This document shows, piece after piece, positions 15,774-23,876 of a DNA stretch of 43,298 bases; positions within the stretch are counted from its first letter, which is position 1; every line of letters starts with the position of its first letter. A program made the position numbers and the translations under genes. This DNA is from an uncultured Bacteroidota bacterium (GTDB taxonomy: Bacteria; Bacteroidota; Bacteroidia; Chitinophagales; LD1). The notes beneath the pieces were generated by a model. That model was not told the origin of the DNA and did no database searches. It saw only the letters and a program-made list of their open reading frames with translations. The stretch is from positions 1 through 43,298 of the forward strand of contig CALAYL010000044.1 in NCBI GenBank assembly GCA_937894725.1, written 5' to 3'.

Positions 15774-15861
15774 AGGAGAAGGGCGGATTCGAACCCCCGG
15801 AGCGCTCATCACGCTCGACTGTTTTCAAGACAGTTCCATTCAACCACTCTGGCACTTCTCC
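15774..15861 (-). tRNA. tRNA-Ser(UGA)
   Basis: On the minus strand, acceptor GGAGAAG (15861-15855) pairs with CTTCTCC (15781-15775). The anticodon stem is ACTGT/ACAGT around loop CTTGAAA, giving anticodon TGA. A long variable arm, GAGCG...CGCTC, is diagnostic of serine tRNA. The T loop TTCGAAT is intact, but the T stem pairs GGGGG with CCGCC, leaving one central G-G mismatch (base 15784). The base after the acceptor stem is T instead of the usual G, and CCA is not encoded. Either mild decay or a base error is possible; the overall fold is sound. Confidence 0.9.
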
Positions 15862-15923
15862 CTGAACGGTGCAAAAATACAAAAGGAAAATTAATTTCAA
15901 ACAAAACGGCCTAAAAAATATTG

Positions 15924-16886
15924 CTATTCTTCTTCATTCTTTGTTTGTTTGTGATAATAAATAGCCGCATTTATCTCGTAACCTATTAATAGTACAAAAG
16001 CATTGAGATTCATCCAAATGAGGAGTATCATCACAGTACCTATAGAGCCAAAAAGAGAATTAAGTTTTACAAAATGGCGCACATAATAGGAAAATCCTAC
16101 AGAGGCGAGTATCGATAAAAAAGTAGCCACTGTAGCTCCAGTAGATATAAATCGGTATTTCTTTTTGGTAGCCGGCCCATAGTAGTAGATAAGCGAAATA
16201 GAGAAAAAGAACAGCAGTACAATGATGCTATAACGCAAAAAGTTGAGCAAGAAATTAGTGAAGCCGTTTTTAAGATTGACATAGCCAAAAATCAACTCCA
16301 ATATATCTTGACCCGCTACAATTAATATCATAGAAAACGTAAACAAAAACACCAATAAAAAGGTAATTTTTAGTGCTACCACTCGAGTTTGAATGGCATT
16401 TCTACGCTTATAATGCTCATACGTTTTGTCAAATGAACTCATCATCGCCACTACTCCATTGGAAGTTAGAAATATGGTAAGTAAAAATGTAGTAGTCAAT
16501 AGACTCGGCCGCTTATTTCTAGTCAAGTCAGTAAGCAGTGGCTCAATAAATGACTTCAAAAATTTAAAAATTTCAGGACTTGGTGATATATCTTTTATCG
16601 TTTTCAGAATATAGACATCGAGGTCAGGAAAATTGATTAATACCAAGGCATACGGAATAATGGTAAAGATAAATACCAAGGCCGGAAACAATGACAAAAA
16701 GAAACTATACGCTATCGATTTGGAGCGCATAGCGAGGGAGTTGGATTTTATTTCAGAAATAAAAAACTGAGCTACTCTATAAAGCGGCACACTATCTAAA
16801 CCCGGCAAGGTGATCTCTTTCATCCTTTCCTCCCATTTCTCTAAATGCGGATTTTCACGCAATATTTTTTCCCAAATTTTCTTCAA
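15924..16886 (-). CDS. YihY/BrkB-family inner membrane protein
   Basis: A 320-residue protein with about six helices. The conserved core SLAMRSKSIAYSFFLSLFPA leads into the first helix; DKTYEHYKRRN, the YYYGPATKKKYRFIS loop and SIGTVMILLIWMNLNAFVLL are family-typical. The biochemical role of this family is not settled; the old label RNase BN is wrong for it. The start overlaps the thioesterase stop by four bases, so it is the last gene of a minus-strand operon mltG, thioesterase, yihY. Confidence 0.9.
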   Translation of the reverse strand: MKKIWEKILRENPHLEKWEERMKEITLPGLDSVPLYRVAQFFISEIKSNSLAMRSKSIAYSFFLSLFPALVFIFTIIPYALVLINFPDLDVYILKTIKDISPSPEIFKFLKSFIEPLLTDLTRNKRPSLLTTTFLLTIFLTSNGVVAMMSSFDKTYEHYKRRNAIQTRVVALKITFLLVFLFTFSMILIVAGQDILELIFGYVNLKNGFTNFLLNFLRYSIIVLLFFFSISLIYYYGPATKKKYRFISTGATVATFLSILASVGFSYYVRHFVKLNSLFGSIGTVMILLIWMNLNAFVLLIGYEINAAIYYHKQTKNEEE

Positions 16887-17293
16887 AGCGCTTGATTTGA
16901 AAGAGTATCTAATAAAAATTGTGGGGCATGAGTTGGCTTTCGAGTACTCGCATCTACAAAAATCAATTTCGTTTCCGCATCGCAGAGTTTTTGCCCATCT
17001 TGATTATATACCACATAGCTAAACGTCATGAATCGGTCAGGCTTTTCGCTCACAGTGACCGCAATAGATAGAAAATCATCGTAGCGAGCAGCCTTGAGAT
17101 AGCGTGTACTAAAATGAGTCACGGGCATCATCACGCCTTGTTCTTCGAGTATTTTATAACTAATCCCATATCTACGCAATAGCTCCGTTCTTGCTAATTC
17201 AAAAAAACGAGCATATTGACCATAATAAACATAGCCCATCTGGTCTGTGTCTGCATAGGCAACTCGGAGTGTATAAGTATTTTGCAATATCAT
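16883..17293 (-). CDS. Hotdog-fold acyl-CoA thioesterase (YbgC/4HBT-like)
   Basis: A 136-residue single-domain protein with the catalytic signature YADTDQMGYVYYGQYARFFE, whose Asp-x-Asp-x-x-Gly-x-Val-Tyr pattern defines the YbgC/4-hydroxybenzoyl-CoA thioesterase group. Full length for the family. It hydrolyses acyl-CoA or acyl-carrier thioesters; the natural substrate here is unknown. It lies between mltG (22 bp gap) and yihY (four-base overlap), suggesting an envelope-related transcription unit. Confidence 0.9.
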   Translation of the reverse strand: MILQNTYTLRVAYADTDQMGYVYYGQYARFFELARTELLRRYGISYKILEEQGVMMPVTHFSTRYLKAARYDDFLSIAVTVSEKPDRFMTFSYVVYNQDGQKLCDAETKLIFVDASTRKPTHAPQFLLDTLSNQAL

Positions 17294-17315
17294 GAAGACG
17301 GCAAAAATACCTAAT

Positions 17316-18329
17316 TTAATGAATATTCAATTCGTTGAGCTTTTTGCGGTAGGCTAATGCTACCTTATTGTGCTGAGCTAAGGTTTCAGAAAACACAGAA
17401 TAGCCACTCATATCGGGATTGGCACAAAAATATAAATAATTGTGTGGTTCAAAATCCAATACAGCTTCAATAGAACTCTGTCTCGGCATACAAATAGGGC
17501 CAGGCGGCAATCCTTTGTTTTGATATGTGTTGTAGGCAGATACAAAATCTTTGTGCTCACTCGTAACACGTTTTGCATTAAAATCACCTTTGGCAAATTT
17601 AAGCGTTGGGTCTGCTTGCAGTGGCATACCGATTTGCAGCCGTTTAATATATACTCCAGCTATCTTTTTAAGCTCTTCAGACTTCATACACTCTTTTTCT
17701 ACTATCGATGCGAGAATGTAAACCTCATCTGGTGTCAAACCTGTCATTACAGCCTTTTCTAATCGCTCCGTATTCCAAAAATCGTTATACTGCTTAGTCA
17801 ACATAGTGTACAGTGCTATCTTGTTCGTATTCCAATTCAGTGTTTGATCAGCATATATAAATTTTGTAAGGATATTGTCTGTAGTACAGCCATAATAGCT
17901 GCAATAGGCAGAATCATTCAAGTCAGCTATAATATCCATTGAATCAATCTCAAGTGTCCGACCTATTATCCCAGCAAAATCTTCTTTCGTTTGTACATTA
18001 TAAAAATTAAGTTTTACTGGGCTTTGGAGACCAGATTTGAGCATATTCACCATCTCTCTATTATTCATGCTCTTTGAAAAATAATAACGCCCAGGTTTCA
18101 CATTAGCGGGATAATCTTTCACCTTAGCTATCCACTCAAATGTAGAATTGCTTTTGAGCATATTCTTTTGTTTCAATTGAGTAAGTACATCAGTATAAGT
18201 AGCACTAGTAGGAATAAAAAGATAAGAGGAAGTCCTCTCTGGTCTTACATTATTGAGGGAAAAAGAAGCCACAAATAATGTGGCTAAAATCATGGGTACG
18301 ATAAATAAAAAACCTAAAAAGCGTTTCAT
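17316..18329 (-). CDS. mltG: Endolytic peptidoglycan transglycosylase MltG
   Basis: A 337-residue protein with an N-terminal membrane anchor (FLGFLFIVPMILATLFVASF) and then the YceG domain. ILASIVEKECMKSEELKKIA contains the catalytic glutamate of the family (VEKE). GMPLQADPT, YNTYQNKGLPPGPICMPRQ and LYFCANPDMSGYSVFSETLA are the other family blocks. It cuts nascent glycan strands within the chain and so sets their length. First gene of the three-gene minus-strand unit. Confidence 0.95.
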   Translation of the reverse strand: MKRFLGFLFIVPMILATLFVASFSLNNVRPERTSSYLFIPTSATYTDVLTQLKQKNMLKSNSTFEWIAKVKDYPANVKPGRYYFSKSMNNREMVNMLKSGLQSPVKLNFYNVQTKEDFAGIIGRTLEIDSMDIIADLNDSAYCSYYGCTTDNILTKFIYADQTLNWNTNKIALYTMLTKQYNDFWNTERLEKAVMTGLTPDEVYILASIVEKECMKSEELKKIAGVYIKRLQIGMPLQADPTLKFAKGDFNAKRVTSEHKDFVSAYNTYQNKGLPPGPICMPRQSSIEAVLDFEPHNYLYFCANPDMSGYSVFSETLAQHNKVALAYRKKLNELNIH

Positions 18330-18399
18330 TGATATAAGGTAATAAATACAAAAATAACAGAATAGACGAAAGGAGGATATATTATAGCTATTAACATAA

Positions 18400-18442
18400 T
18401 TAAGCCCATTTTATGTAGATTCAAACAACAAAATGGGCTTAA
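18400..18442 (-). terminator. Long stem-loop after sucC
   Basis: A perfect 13-bp inverted repeat, TTAAGCCCATTTT (18400-18412) and AAAATGGGCTTAA (18430-18442), with a 17-base loop, begins 20 bp after the sucC stop. The stem is strong but the T tract on the minus strand is short, so it is a likely terminator or RNA-stabilising 3' structure. Confidence 0.75.
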
Positions 18443-18462
18443 CAAAAATAGCTAAACTTGAA

Positions 18463-19677
18463 TTAGAGAGCCAATGCTTCTTCTACACGTTCTGCAGCTT
18501 CTTTGAGTTGTATAGCTGAAAGCACTTTTAATCCAGACTCATCGATAAGTTTTTTTGCCTCAACTGCGTTTGTTCCCTGCAATCTTACAATGATAGGTAC
18601 TGGTATGTCGCCTATCGATTTGTAAGCATCTACAATACCTTGAGCTACTCTATCGCATCGGACAATACCTCCGAATATATTTACCAAAATAGCTTTTACA
18701 TGCTTATCTCTCAAAATAATTCTAAATGCTTTCTCTACACGCTCGGCATTAGCCGTGCCACCTACATCTAAGAAGTTTGCTGGCTCGCCTCCACTGAGTT
18801 TGATAATATCCATGGTCGCCATGGCTAGTCCTGCTCCGTTGACCATACAGCCTACATTACCATCAAGTTTTACATAGTTGAGTTCAGCATCTGACGCTTC
18901 TACTTCTGTAGGGTCCTCTTCGTTCAAATCGCGCATAGCTAATAGGTCTGGATGACGATATAGCGCATTATCATCTAAGCTGATTTTCCCATCGACTGCT
19001 ATAATTTTGTTGTCTGAAGATTTAAGACAAGGATTGATTTCAATCATACTGGCATCGGATGCCATAAATGTTTTATAAACAGCTTTTATAAACTTTGTCA
19101 TTTCTTTAAAAGCCACACCACTCAATTCCAAATTAAAAGCGATTTTACGGCACTGAAATTCTTGAAGCCCTACTTTAGGGTCAATAAATTCTTTATGCAC
19201 TTTTTCTGGTTGGGTTTCAGCTACCTCTTCTATATCCATCCCCCCCTCTGTAGAATAGATAAATACGTTTTTGCCAGTACCTCTATCTAATAGTATCGAA
19301 ATGTAAATTTCTTTTGGTTCGCTTTCGCCAGGATAGTACACATCTTGCGCAATCAATATTTTGTTTACTAACCTGCCCACTGGGCCTGTTTGTTTTGTTA
19401 CCAATGTCCCACCCAAAATATTAGACGCGATTTCGCGTACTTTCTCGTGGTTTTTAGCGAGCGCTACTCCGTTTTGATCTGTGCCTACTATTTTGCCCTT
19501 CCCTCTTCCACCTGCATGGATTTGAGATTTGACTACTACCCAGTCGCTATTGTAGTCTGCTTTGAGCTTTTCAGCAGCAGCTACGGCCTCATCTGGAGTG
19601 GTGGCTACAATACCCTCTTGGATAGTAGCACCATATTTTTTCATTAATTCTTTTGCTTGATATTCGTGAAGATTCAT
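18463..19677 (-). CDS. sucC: Succinate-CoA ligase (ADP-forming) beta subunit
   Basis: A 404-residue protein with the ATP-grasp domain first (MNLHEYQAKELMKKYGATIQ; VVKSQIHAGGRGKG) and then the CoA-ligase domain (GCMVNGAGLAMATMDIIKLS; FLDVGG; VNIFGGIVRCDRVAQGIVDA). It catalyses succinyl-CoA + ADP + Pi to succinate + ATP + CoA together with the alpha subunit SucD. sucD is not adjacent. It is divergent from lolD with 49 bp between the starts, which must hold both promoters; TATCTTCG on the minus strand is a one-mismatch -7 box. Confidence 0.97.
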   Translation of the reverse strand: MNLHEYQAKELMKKYGATIQEGIVATTPDEAVAAAEKLKADYNSDWVVVKSQIHAGGRGKGKIVGTDQNGVALAKNHEKVREIASNILGGTLVTKQTGPVGRLVNKILIAQDVYYPGESEPKEIYISILLDRGTGKNVFIYSTEGGMDIEEVAETQPEKVHKEFIDPKVGLQEFQCRKIAFNLELSGVAFKEMTKFIKAVYKTFMASDASMIEINPCLKSSDNKIIAVDGKISLDDNALYRHPDLLAMRDLNEEDPTEVEASDAELNYVKLDGNVGCMVNGAGLAMATMDIIKLSGGEPANFLDVGGTANAERVEKAFRIILRDKHVKAILVNIFGGIVRCDRVAQGIVDAYKSIGDIPVPIIVRLQGTNAVEAKKLIDESGLKVLSAIQLKEAAERVEEALAL

Positions 19678-19726
19678 GATTTTTGTTTATGCTTGGCGAA
19701 GATAACAGAACCTCGTTAAATAAAAA

Positions 19727-20389
19727 ATGAATATAGTACTTGATGCAAAAAACATTCGTAAATCGTATGGCGATTTACATATTTTAAACGATGTATCGCT
19801 AGAGGTGACGAAAGGCGAAGTGATAAGCATTGTAGGTCCATCGGGGGCGGGCAAAAGCACGCTACTCCATATTTTAGGCACGCTCGACCTAGCCGATAGC
19901 GGCACTTTGAGTATTGACAATCAAGACCTGAGTAAAATAAAAAAAAGTGAGCTGCCTGCTTTTCGCAATCAAAAAATCGGCTTTATTTTTCAGTTTCATC
20001 ACTTGCTCCCAGAATTTACCGCACTTGAAAATGTATGTATCCCTGCTTTTATAGCTGGCAAATCGAAAAAAGACAGCTCTGCACGTGGACTCGAACTCCT
20101 CAAAATGCTAAAGTTAGATCACAGAGCTAGCCACAAGCCATCCGAACTATCGGGTGGCGAGCAGCAGCGAGTAGCCGTAGCCAGAGCACTCATCAATAAC
20201 CCCACTCTCATTTTGGCCGATGAACCCTCAGGAAACCTAGATACTGAAAACGCTAAAGCGCTCCACCAGCTTTTCTTTGAACTACGCAATAGCATCGGGC
20301 AGAGTTTTATCATCGTCACGCATAATGAAGAGCTGGCAAACATGGCCGATCGAAAAATCACCATGCGTGATGGCAAAATAATAAGTTAA
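19727..20389 (+). CDS. lolD: ABC transporter ATP-binding protein, LolD/MacB type
   Basis: A 220-residue ATPase with Walker A GPSGAGKST, Q-loop (FIFQFHHLLPEFTALENV), signature LSGGEQQR, Walker B LILADEPSGNLD and H-loop THNEEL. FQFHHLLPEFTALENV is typical of the LolD branch, which powers release of lipoproteins from the inner membrane to LolA. The permease partner (LolC/E-like) is not next to it; in Bacteroidota it is often encoded elsewhere. No signal or membrane segment. Confidence 0.88.
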   Translation: MNIVLDAKNIRKSYGDLHILNDVSLEVTKGEVISIVGPSGAGKSTLLHILGTLDLADSGTLSIDNQDLSKIKKSELPAFRNQKIGFIFQFHHLLPEFTALENVCIPAFIAGKSKKDSSARGLELLKMLKLDHRASHKPSELSGGEQQRVAVARALINNPTLILADEPSGNLDTENAKALHQLFFELRNSIGQSFIIVTHNEELANMADRKITMRDGKIIS

Positions 20390-20455
20390 CAAAATTATTA
20401 TTTGTACGTAAACGTTATAGATTTTTAAAGATTTAGTAGTTCAGCTTGGAAATGC

Positions 20456-20463
20456 TAAATTTG
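20456..20463 (+). promoter_or_regulatory. Possible -7 box of the 20489 operon
   Basis: TAAATTTG is an exact TAnnTTTG match placed 25 bases before ATG 20489. TTTAG at 20432-20436, 19 bases upstream, is a weak -33 candidate. The bases just before it, GGAAATGCTAA, recur in the promoter-like stretch at about 8457. Confidence 0.45.
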
Positions 20464-20488
20464 AAGCTAGACTACTATACCAAAAATT

Positions 20489-21892
20489 ATGAACAGAGAA
20501 ATTCTTTCTATCAAACGAAAAGCATTGCGTATCAATCTAGATGCCGCTATATACGGCACATTTGCCGAGATAGGAGCTGGACAAGAAGTGGCGCGCACTT
20601 TTTTTCAAGTAGGAGGAGCATCTGGCACTATAGCCAAAACAATGTCTGCCTACGATATGTCATACTCTGACGCTATTTATGGAGAAGAAGAATCGGGGCG
20701 ATATGTAAGTGATTCGCGTTTACTAAAAATGCTCGACCATGAAGTAGCATTATTGAATGCACGACTTACCGATGATAAATACGAGAACAAACGCTTTTTT
20801 GCTTTTGCCGATACTTGCTCAGTTATCAATTTTAAAAAAACAAATGACCCGCATTGCTGGATGGGTCTTAGGTTTCAGACAGATCCAAATGGAGAGTATA
20901 ATGATGTAATCGTACATGCTCGACTCAAAGATAGCGATGCTATTTTACAACAAAGGGTGATAGGCGGTCTTGGCGTAAACCTTATTTATGCTTGCTTCAA
21001 TCTTTTAGGCGATATGAACAGCTTTGTAGATTCATTGCTAGATAACTTATCTATAGAACAGTTAGAAATAGATTTACTCAAAGTAAAAGGGCCTTCTTTC
21101 AAAATCGACAACCGATTACTAGCGCTTAAATTGGTAAAAAAAGGGCTCACAGACGCTACTATTTTTGGTTGTGATAAAGAGGTTATTCAGCCTAAAGATT
21201 ATTTATACAAAAAAAATGTATTGTGCCTACGATCAAGGTTTCGCCCATTTACATTGCTAAGTGAAAACATGCAGCGCAGTGGTGAGCATACATTTAAGCA
21301 ACATTTAAAAGAGGATAAAACATTTGTAGAATTATCCGAACTCACACTCAATAACCTATTAGGAGACTTAGACGATGACCCGACCGACTTTTTAGACAGG
21401 GCAGATTTGCTATGCTCGCTGGGGCACACCGTACTTATTTCAAATTGCGATAAGCACGATAAGCTGGTCAATTTCTTTAATCGTTGTAATGTGAAAGAAA
21501 TAGGATTGATAGTAGGCGTAATGAATCTAGAAGACCTATTCAATGTCAATAAATACAAAAATGCGCCAAGCGAATTGCTCGGATACTTTGGCGGTATATT
21601 TACTGGTAATACCATGATGATAGCCCATCCCTATTTTTCTAAAGAAAAAAACGAAGTAATAGAGGCCGACAAAATGGTGATAGACCCTAGATTAGACCAT
21701 ATTTATCAGCATCTGCTAAAAAACAATCTGGTCGTAAATTCAACACCATATGATAGCAAGTTGCTGCATATTTTTTCTGAAAAAATATTCAAATTAATGC
21801 ACGAGCAGAAACCTGAATGGAAAAATTACGTACCTGTGAGGGTCGCATCATTAATTGAAGAAAAACACCTGTTTGGGTACCAAGAAATTTGA
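20489..21892 (+). CDS. Conserved cytoplasmic protein of unknown function
   Basis: A 467-residue protein starting MNREILSIKRKALRINLDAA, with strongly conserved-looking blocks YGTFAEIGAGQEVARTFFQV, GGASGTIAKTMSAYDM and FADTCSVINFKKTNDPHCWM. There is no signal peptide or membrane segment. I recall such proteins in many bacteria with inconsistent labels such as nicotinate-nucleotide adenylyltransferase. I see no HxGH nucleotidyltransferase motif, so I do not accept that label. Its stop overlaps a TTG start of the kinase-like gene (TTGA), so the two are probably made together and may act together. Confidence 0.75.
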   Translation: MNREILSIKRKALRINLDAAIYGTFAEIGAGQEVARTFFQVGGASGTIAKTMSAYDMSYSDAIYGEEESGRYVSDSRLLKMLDHEVALLNARLTDDKYENKRFFAFADTCSVINFKKTNDPHCWMGLRFQTDPNGEYNDVIVHARLKDSDAILQQRVIGGLGVNLIYACFNLLGDMNSFVDSLLDNLSIEQLEIDLLKVKGPSFKIDNRLLALKLVKKGLTDATIFGCDKEVIQPKDYLYKKNVLCLRSRFRPFTLLSENMQRSGEHTFKQHLKEDKTFVELSELTLNNLLGDLDDDPTDFLDRADLLCSLGHTVLISNCDKHDKLVNFFNRCNVKEIGLIVGVMNLEDLFNVNKYKNAPSELLGYFGGIFTGNTMMIAHPYFSKEKNEVIEADKMVIDPRLDHIYQHLLKNNLVVNSTPYDSKLLHIFSEKIFKLMHEQKPEWKNYVPVRVASLIEEKHLFGYQEI

Positions 21893-23868
21893 GAAAATCA
21901 GTGAGACTTAAAGAACGATATGAGTGGGAGGAAAATAAAAACTTACTCTCAAAAAAAGGGAGTACAGCTACTTATTTTTCAAAAGATAGTGTGTTGCAGA
22001 GGGAGGTATGCCTCAAATTTTATAACATAATAGACGAAGCAGAGCGGCTCAATGCAGCTAAACTTGCTAAAGAAGCTATGATGGCTTACCATCCAAACCT
22101 TTGCTCTTATTATGATGTATTGCAATTAGACTATGAGGATGTGGATACAAGCAAAGAAAAAAACTTTGTCCTCATTTCTGAATTTATTGATGGGGGAACC
22201 ATAGCGGAGTTTTGCTCTCTATACAAAGACCCTAAAATATTTCAAAAATTAGTACTTAATATTTTATCGGGGCTAGCCTATCTTCATCAAAATAAAAGTT
22301 TTCATCCAGAGCTAAAGCCAAGTAATATTTTGGTTAAAAAACTCTTTCAAAATCCAACTGCAAAGCTCACAGATTACGTATTTATACCTTCGACTATACA
22401 GCCAGATAGTATAGAGAAAAATAAAGAAGACATCAGCTACATGGCACCAGAAGTGCTGAAAAGAGAGAATACTGTTGATTTTCAAAAAGCAAACATCTGG
22501 TCATTTGGGGTTATACTACATGAGTTAATAACAGACTTTAACCCTTTTTTGAAGCGTGGATTTGATAAAAATGCAACTATCGAAAACATTTTAAATAATG
22601 AGCCTGAATTGTATCTAGTAGCTGATTTAGAAATACGAAAAGTAGTAGCACAATGCCTTAGAAAAAATCCATTGGAGCGCTTTACAGATATATCTTCACT
22701 GACTAAAGCTATTGAAAATGCTTTTGCCGAAAATCGAGAACCAAACAATGAATTTGCATTGTTGACTCCTGCACCCAACTCACCCACCGAAATCGACAAT
22801 TTATCAGCTACTCCAATAGAAACATTAGAGGTATCAGCAAAAATTGAGGATGAGAAAACCATTTTGACTGATAAACGAAACGACAGAAATGAAAAGGCGA
22901 AACAGAAACGAGTCACAACTCCCAAGACCGCTACTGCCCACAATCAACCTTCTGTACTTATCAAAAAAGAAAAAGATACTAGCTGGGGCTTATATGCGCT
23001 AGCTATCACATTCATTTTTACAGGTTTTGTGGCAGTGATAAGCTATACCGAATATTATAAACAAATAGAAAAAAACGAAAAACGAAAAATTATTGTAAAA
23101 CATAGACAGATTTACAAAAAGAATAACACCTCAGCGCAAGTAGCTGAAGTATTGCCCTCGTCCACAACTGCTAAGGACATATCTACAGCCATAAACACAG
23201 TACCTACCCATGTTACTCAACTCTTCATACCTTCTAATACTAATCAATCTCAGACGTCAGTATATACACCCACTTCACCCCAAGAAACAAGTGTAAGTAT
23301 GCCAAACATGGTATCTATGATACCAAACATAAGTCTGAAAGTGGGCGAAATGAAAACTATAAACCTTGCTGGTTTGTATCAGAGCGAAAATGCCACACTT
23401 AAAGCCATGTCAAAAAATATAGAAATCAAAGTAATCGGCAATCAACTCTATATGCTAAAACCATTGAGCGGAGGTAAGGCATTTTTGGCCGTAATAGATA
23501 ATACCAGTGGCGAGACAATCGATACAAAAACACTCACCGTAGCTGGCAAGCCAGAAATTTCGGCTGCCATAGGAAATGACCTTAGCAACACGATTGCTTC
23601 TCCCATCACTGTGCTTTCGAAACTAGGTTTAAAAGCGCTATCCAATAGCGAGGCATATGATATAAGCTCATTTACGCTCAAAACTACAGTAAATGGAGAG
23701 CCGATAGAAGAAACAACCAAGGGCTTTTTGTTTAATGACAGAATGAGAAACATCATCAAAAATGCACAGCCCAACCAACGAATAACATTTGACAACATAA
23801 GAGCAAAATCAATCAGTGGTGAAGAGGTTTTGCTAAAAGAAGTTTATGTTAGCATCTCACAAAATTAA
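21889..23868 (+). CDS. Degenerate protein kinase fused by one membrane helix to GldM-like periplasmic domains
   Basis: A 659-residue protein. Residues 10-285 have a eukaryote-like kinase fold: VAIK-type Lys43 (CLKFYN), HPELKPSN in place of HRDLKPxN (catalytic Asp is Glu141, Arg is Pro), TDYVF in place of DFG (Asp162 kept) and an intact MAPEVL. The glycine-rich loop is poor (KKGSTATYF). It is therefore a likely pseudokinase. A low-complexity linker leads to one membrane helix (about 365-388, LYALAITFIFTGFVAVISY). Residues 474-659 resemble the last two domains of the gliding/T9SS protein GldM: SLKVGEMKTINLAGL, the KPLSGGKAFLAV strand, and SFTLKTTVNGEPIEE followed by ITFDNIRAKSISGEEVLL. The start is TTG 21889 (overlapping the previous stop) or GTG 21901. 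The GldM likeness is by eye. Confidence 0.75.
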   Translation: MRKSVRLKERYEWEENKNLLSKKGSTATYFSKDSVLQREVCLKFYNIIDEAERLNAAKLAKEAMMAYHPNLCSYYDVLQLDYEDVDTSKEKNFVLISEFIDGGTIAEFCSLYKDPKIFQKLVLNILSGLAYLHQNKSFHPELKPSNILVKKLFQNPTAKLTDYVFIPSTIQPDSIEKNKEDISYMAPEVLKRENTVDFQKANIWSFGVILHELITDFNPFLKRGFDKNATIENILNNEPELYLVADLEIRKVVAQCLRKNPLERFTDISSLTKAIENAFAENREPNNEFALLTPAPNSPTEIDNLSATPIETLEVSAKIEDEKTILTDKRNDRNEKAKQKRVTTPKTATAHNQPSVLIKKEKDTSWGLYALAITFIFTGFVAVISYTEYYKQIEKNEKRKIIVKHRQIYKKNNTSAQVAEVLPSSTTAKDISTAINTVPTHVTQLFIPSNTNQSQTSVYTPTSPQETSVSMPNMVSMIPNISLKVGEMKTINLAGLYQSENATLKAMSKNIEIKVIGNQLYMLKPLSGGKAFLAVIDNTSGETIDTKTLTVAGKPEISAAIGNDLSNTIASPITVLSKLGLKALSNSEAYDISSFTLKTTVNGEPIEETTKGFLFNDRMRNIIKNAQPNQRITFDNIRAKSISGEEVLLKEVYVSISQN

Positions 23869-23876
23869 CACGCTGC

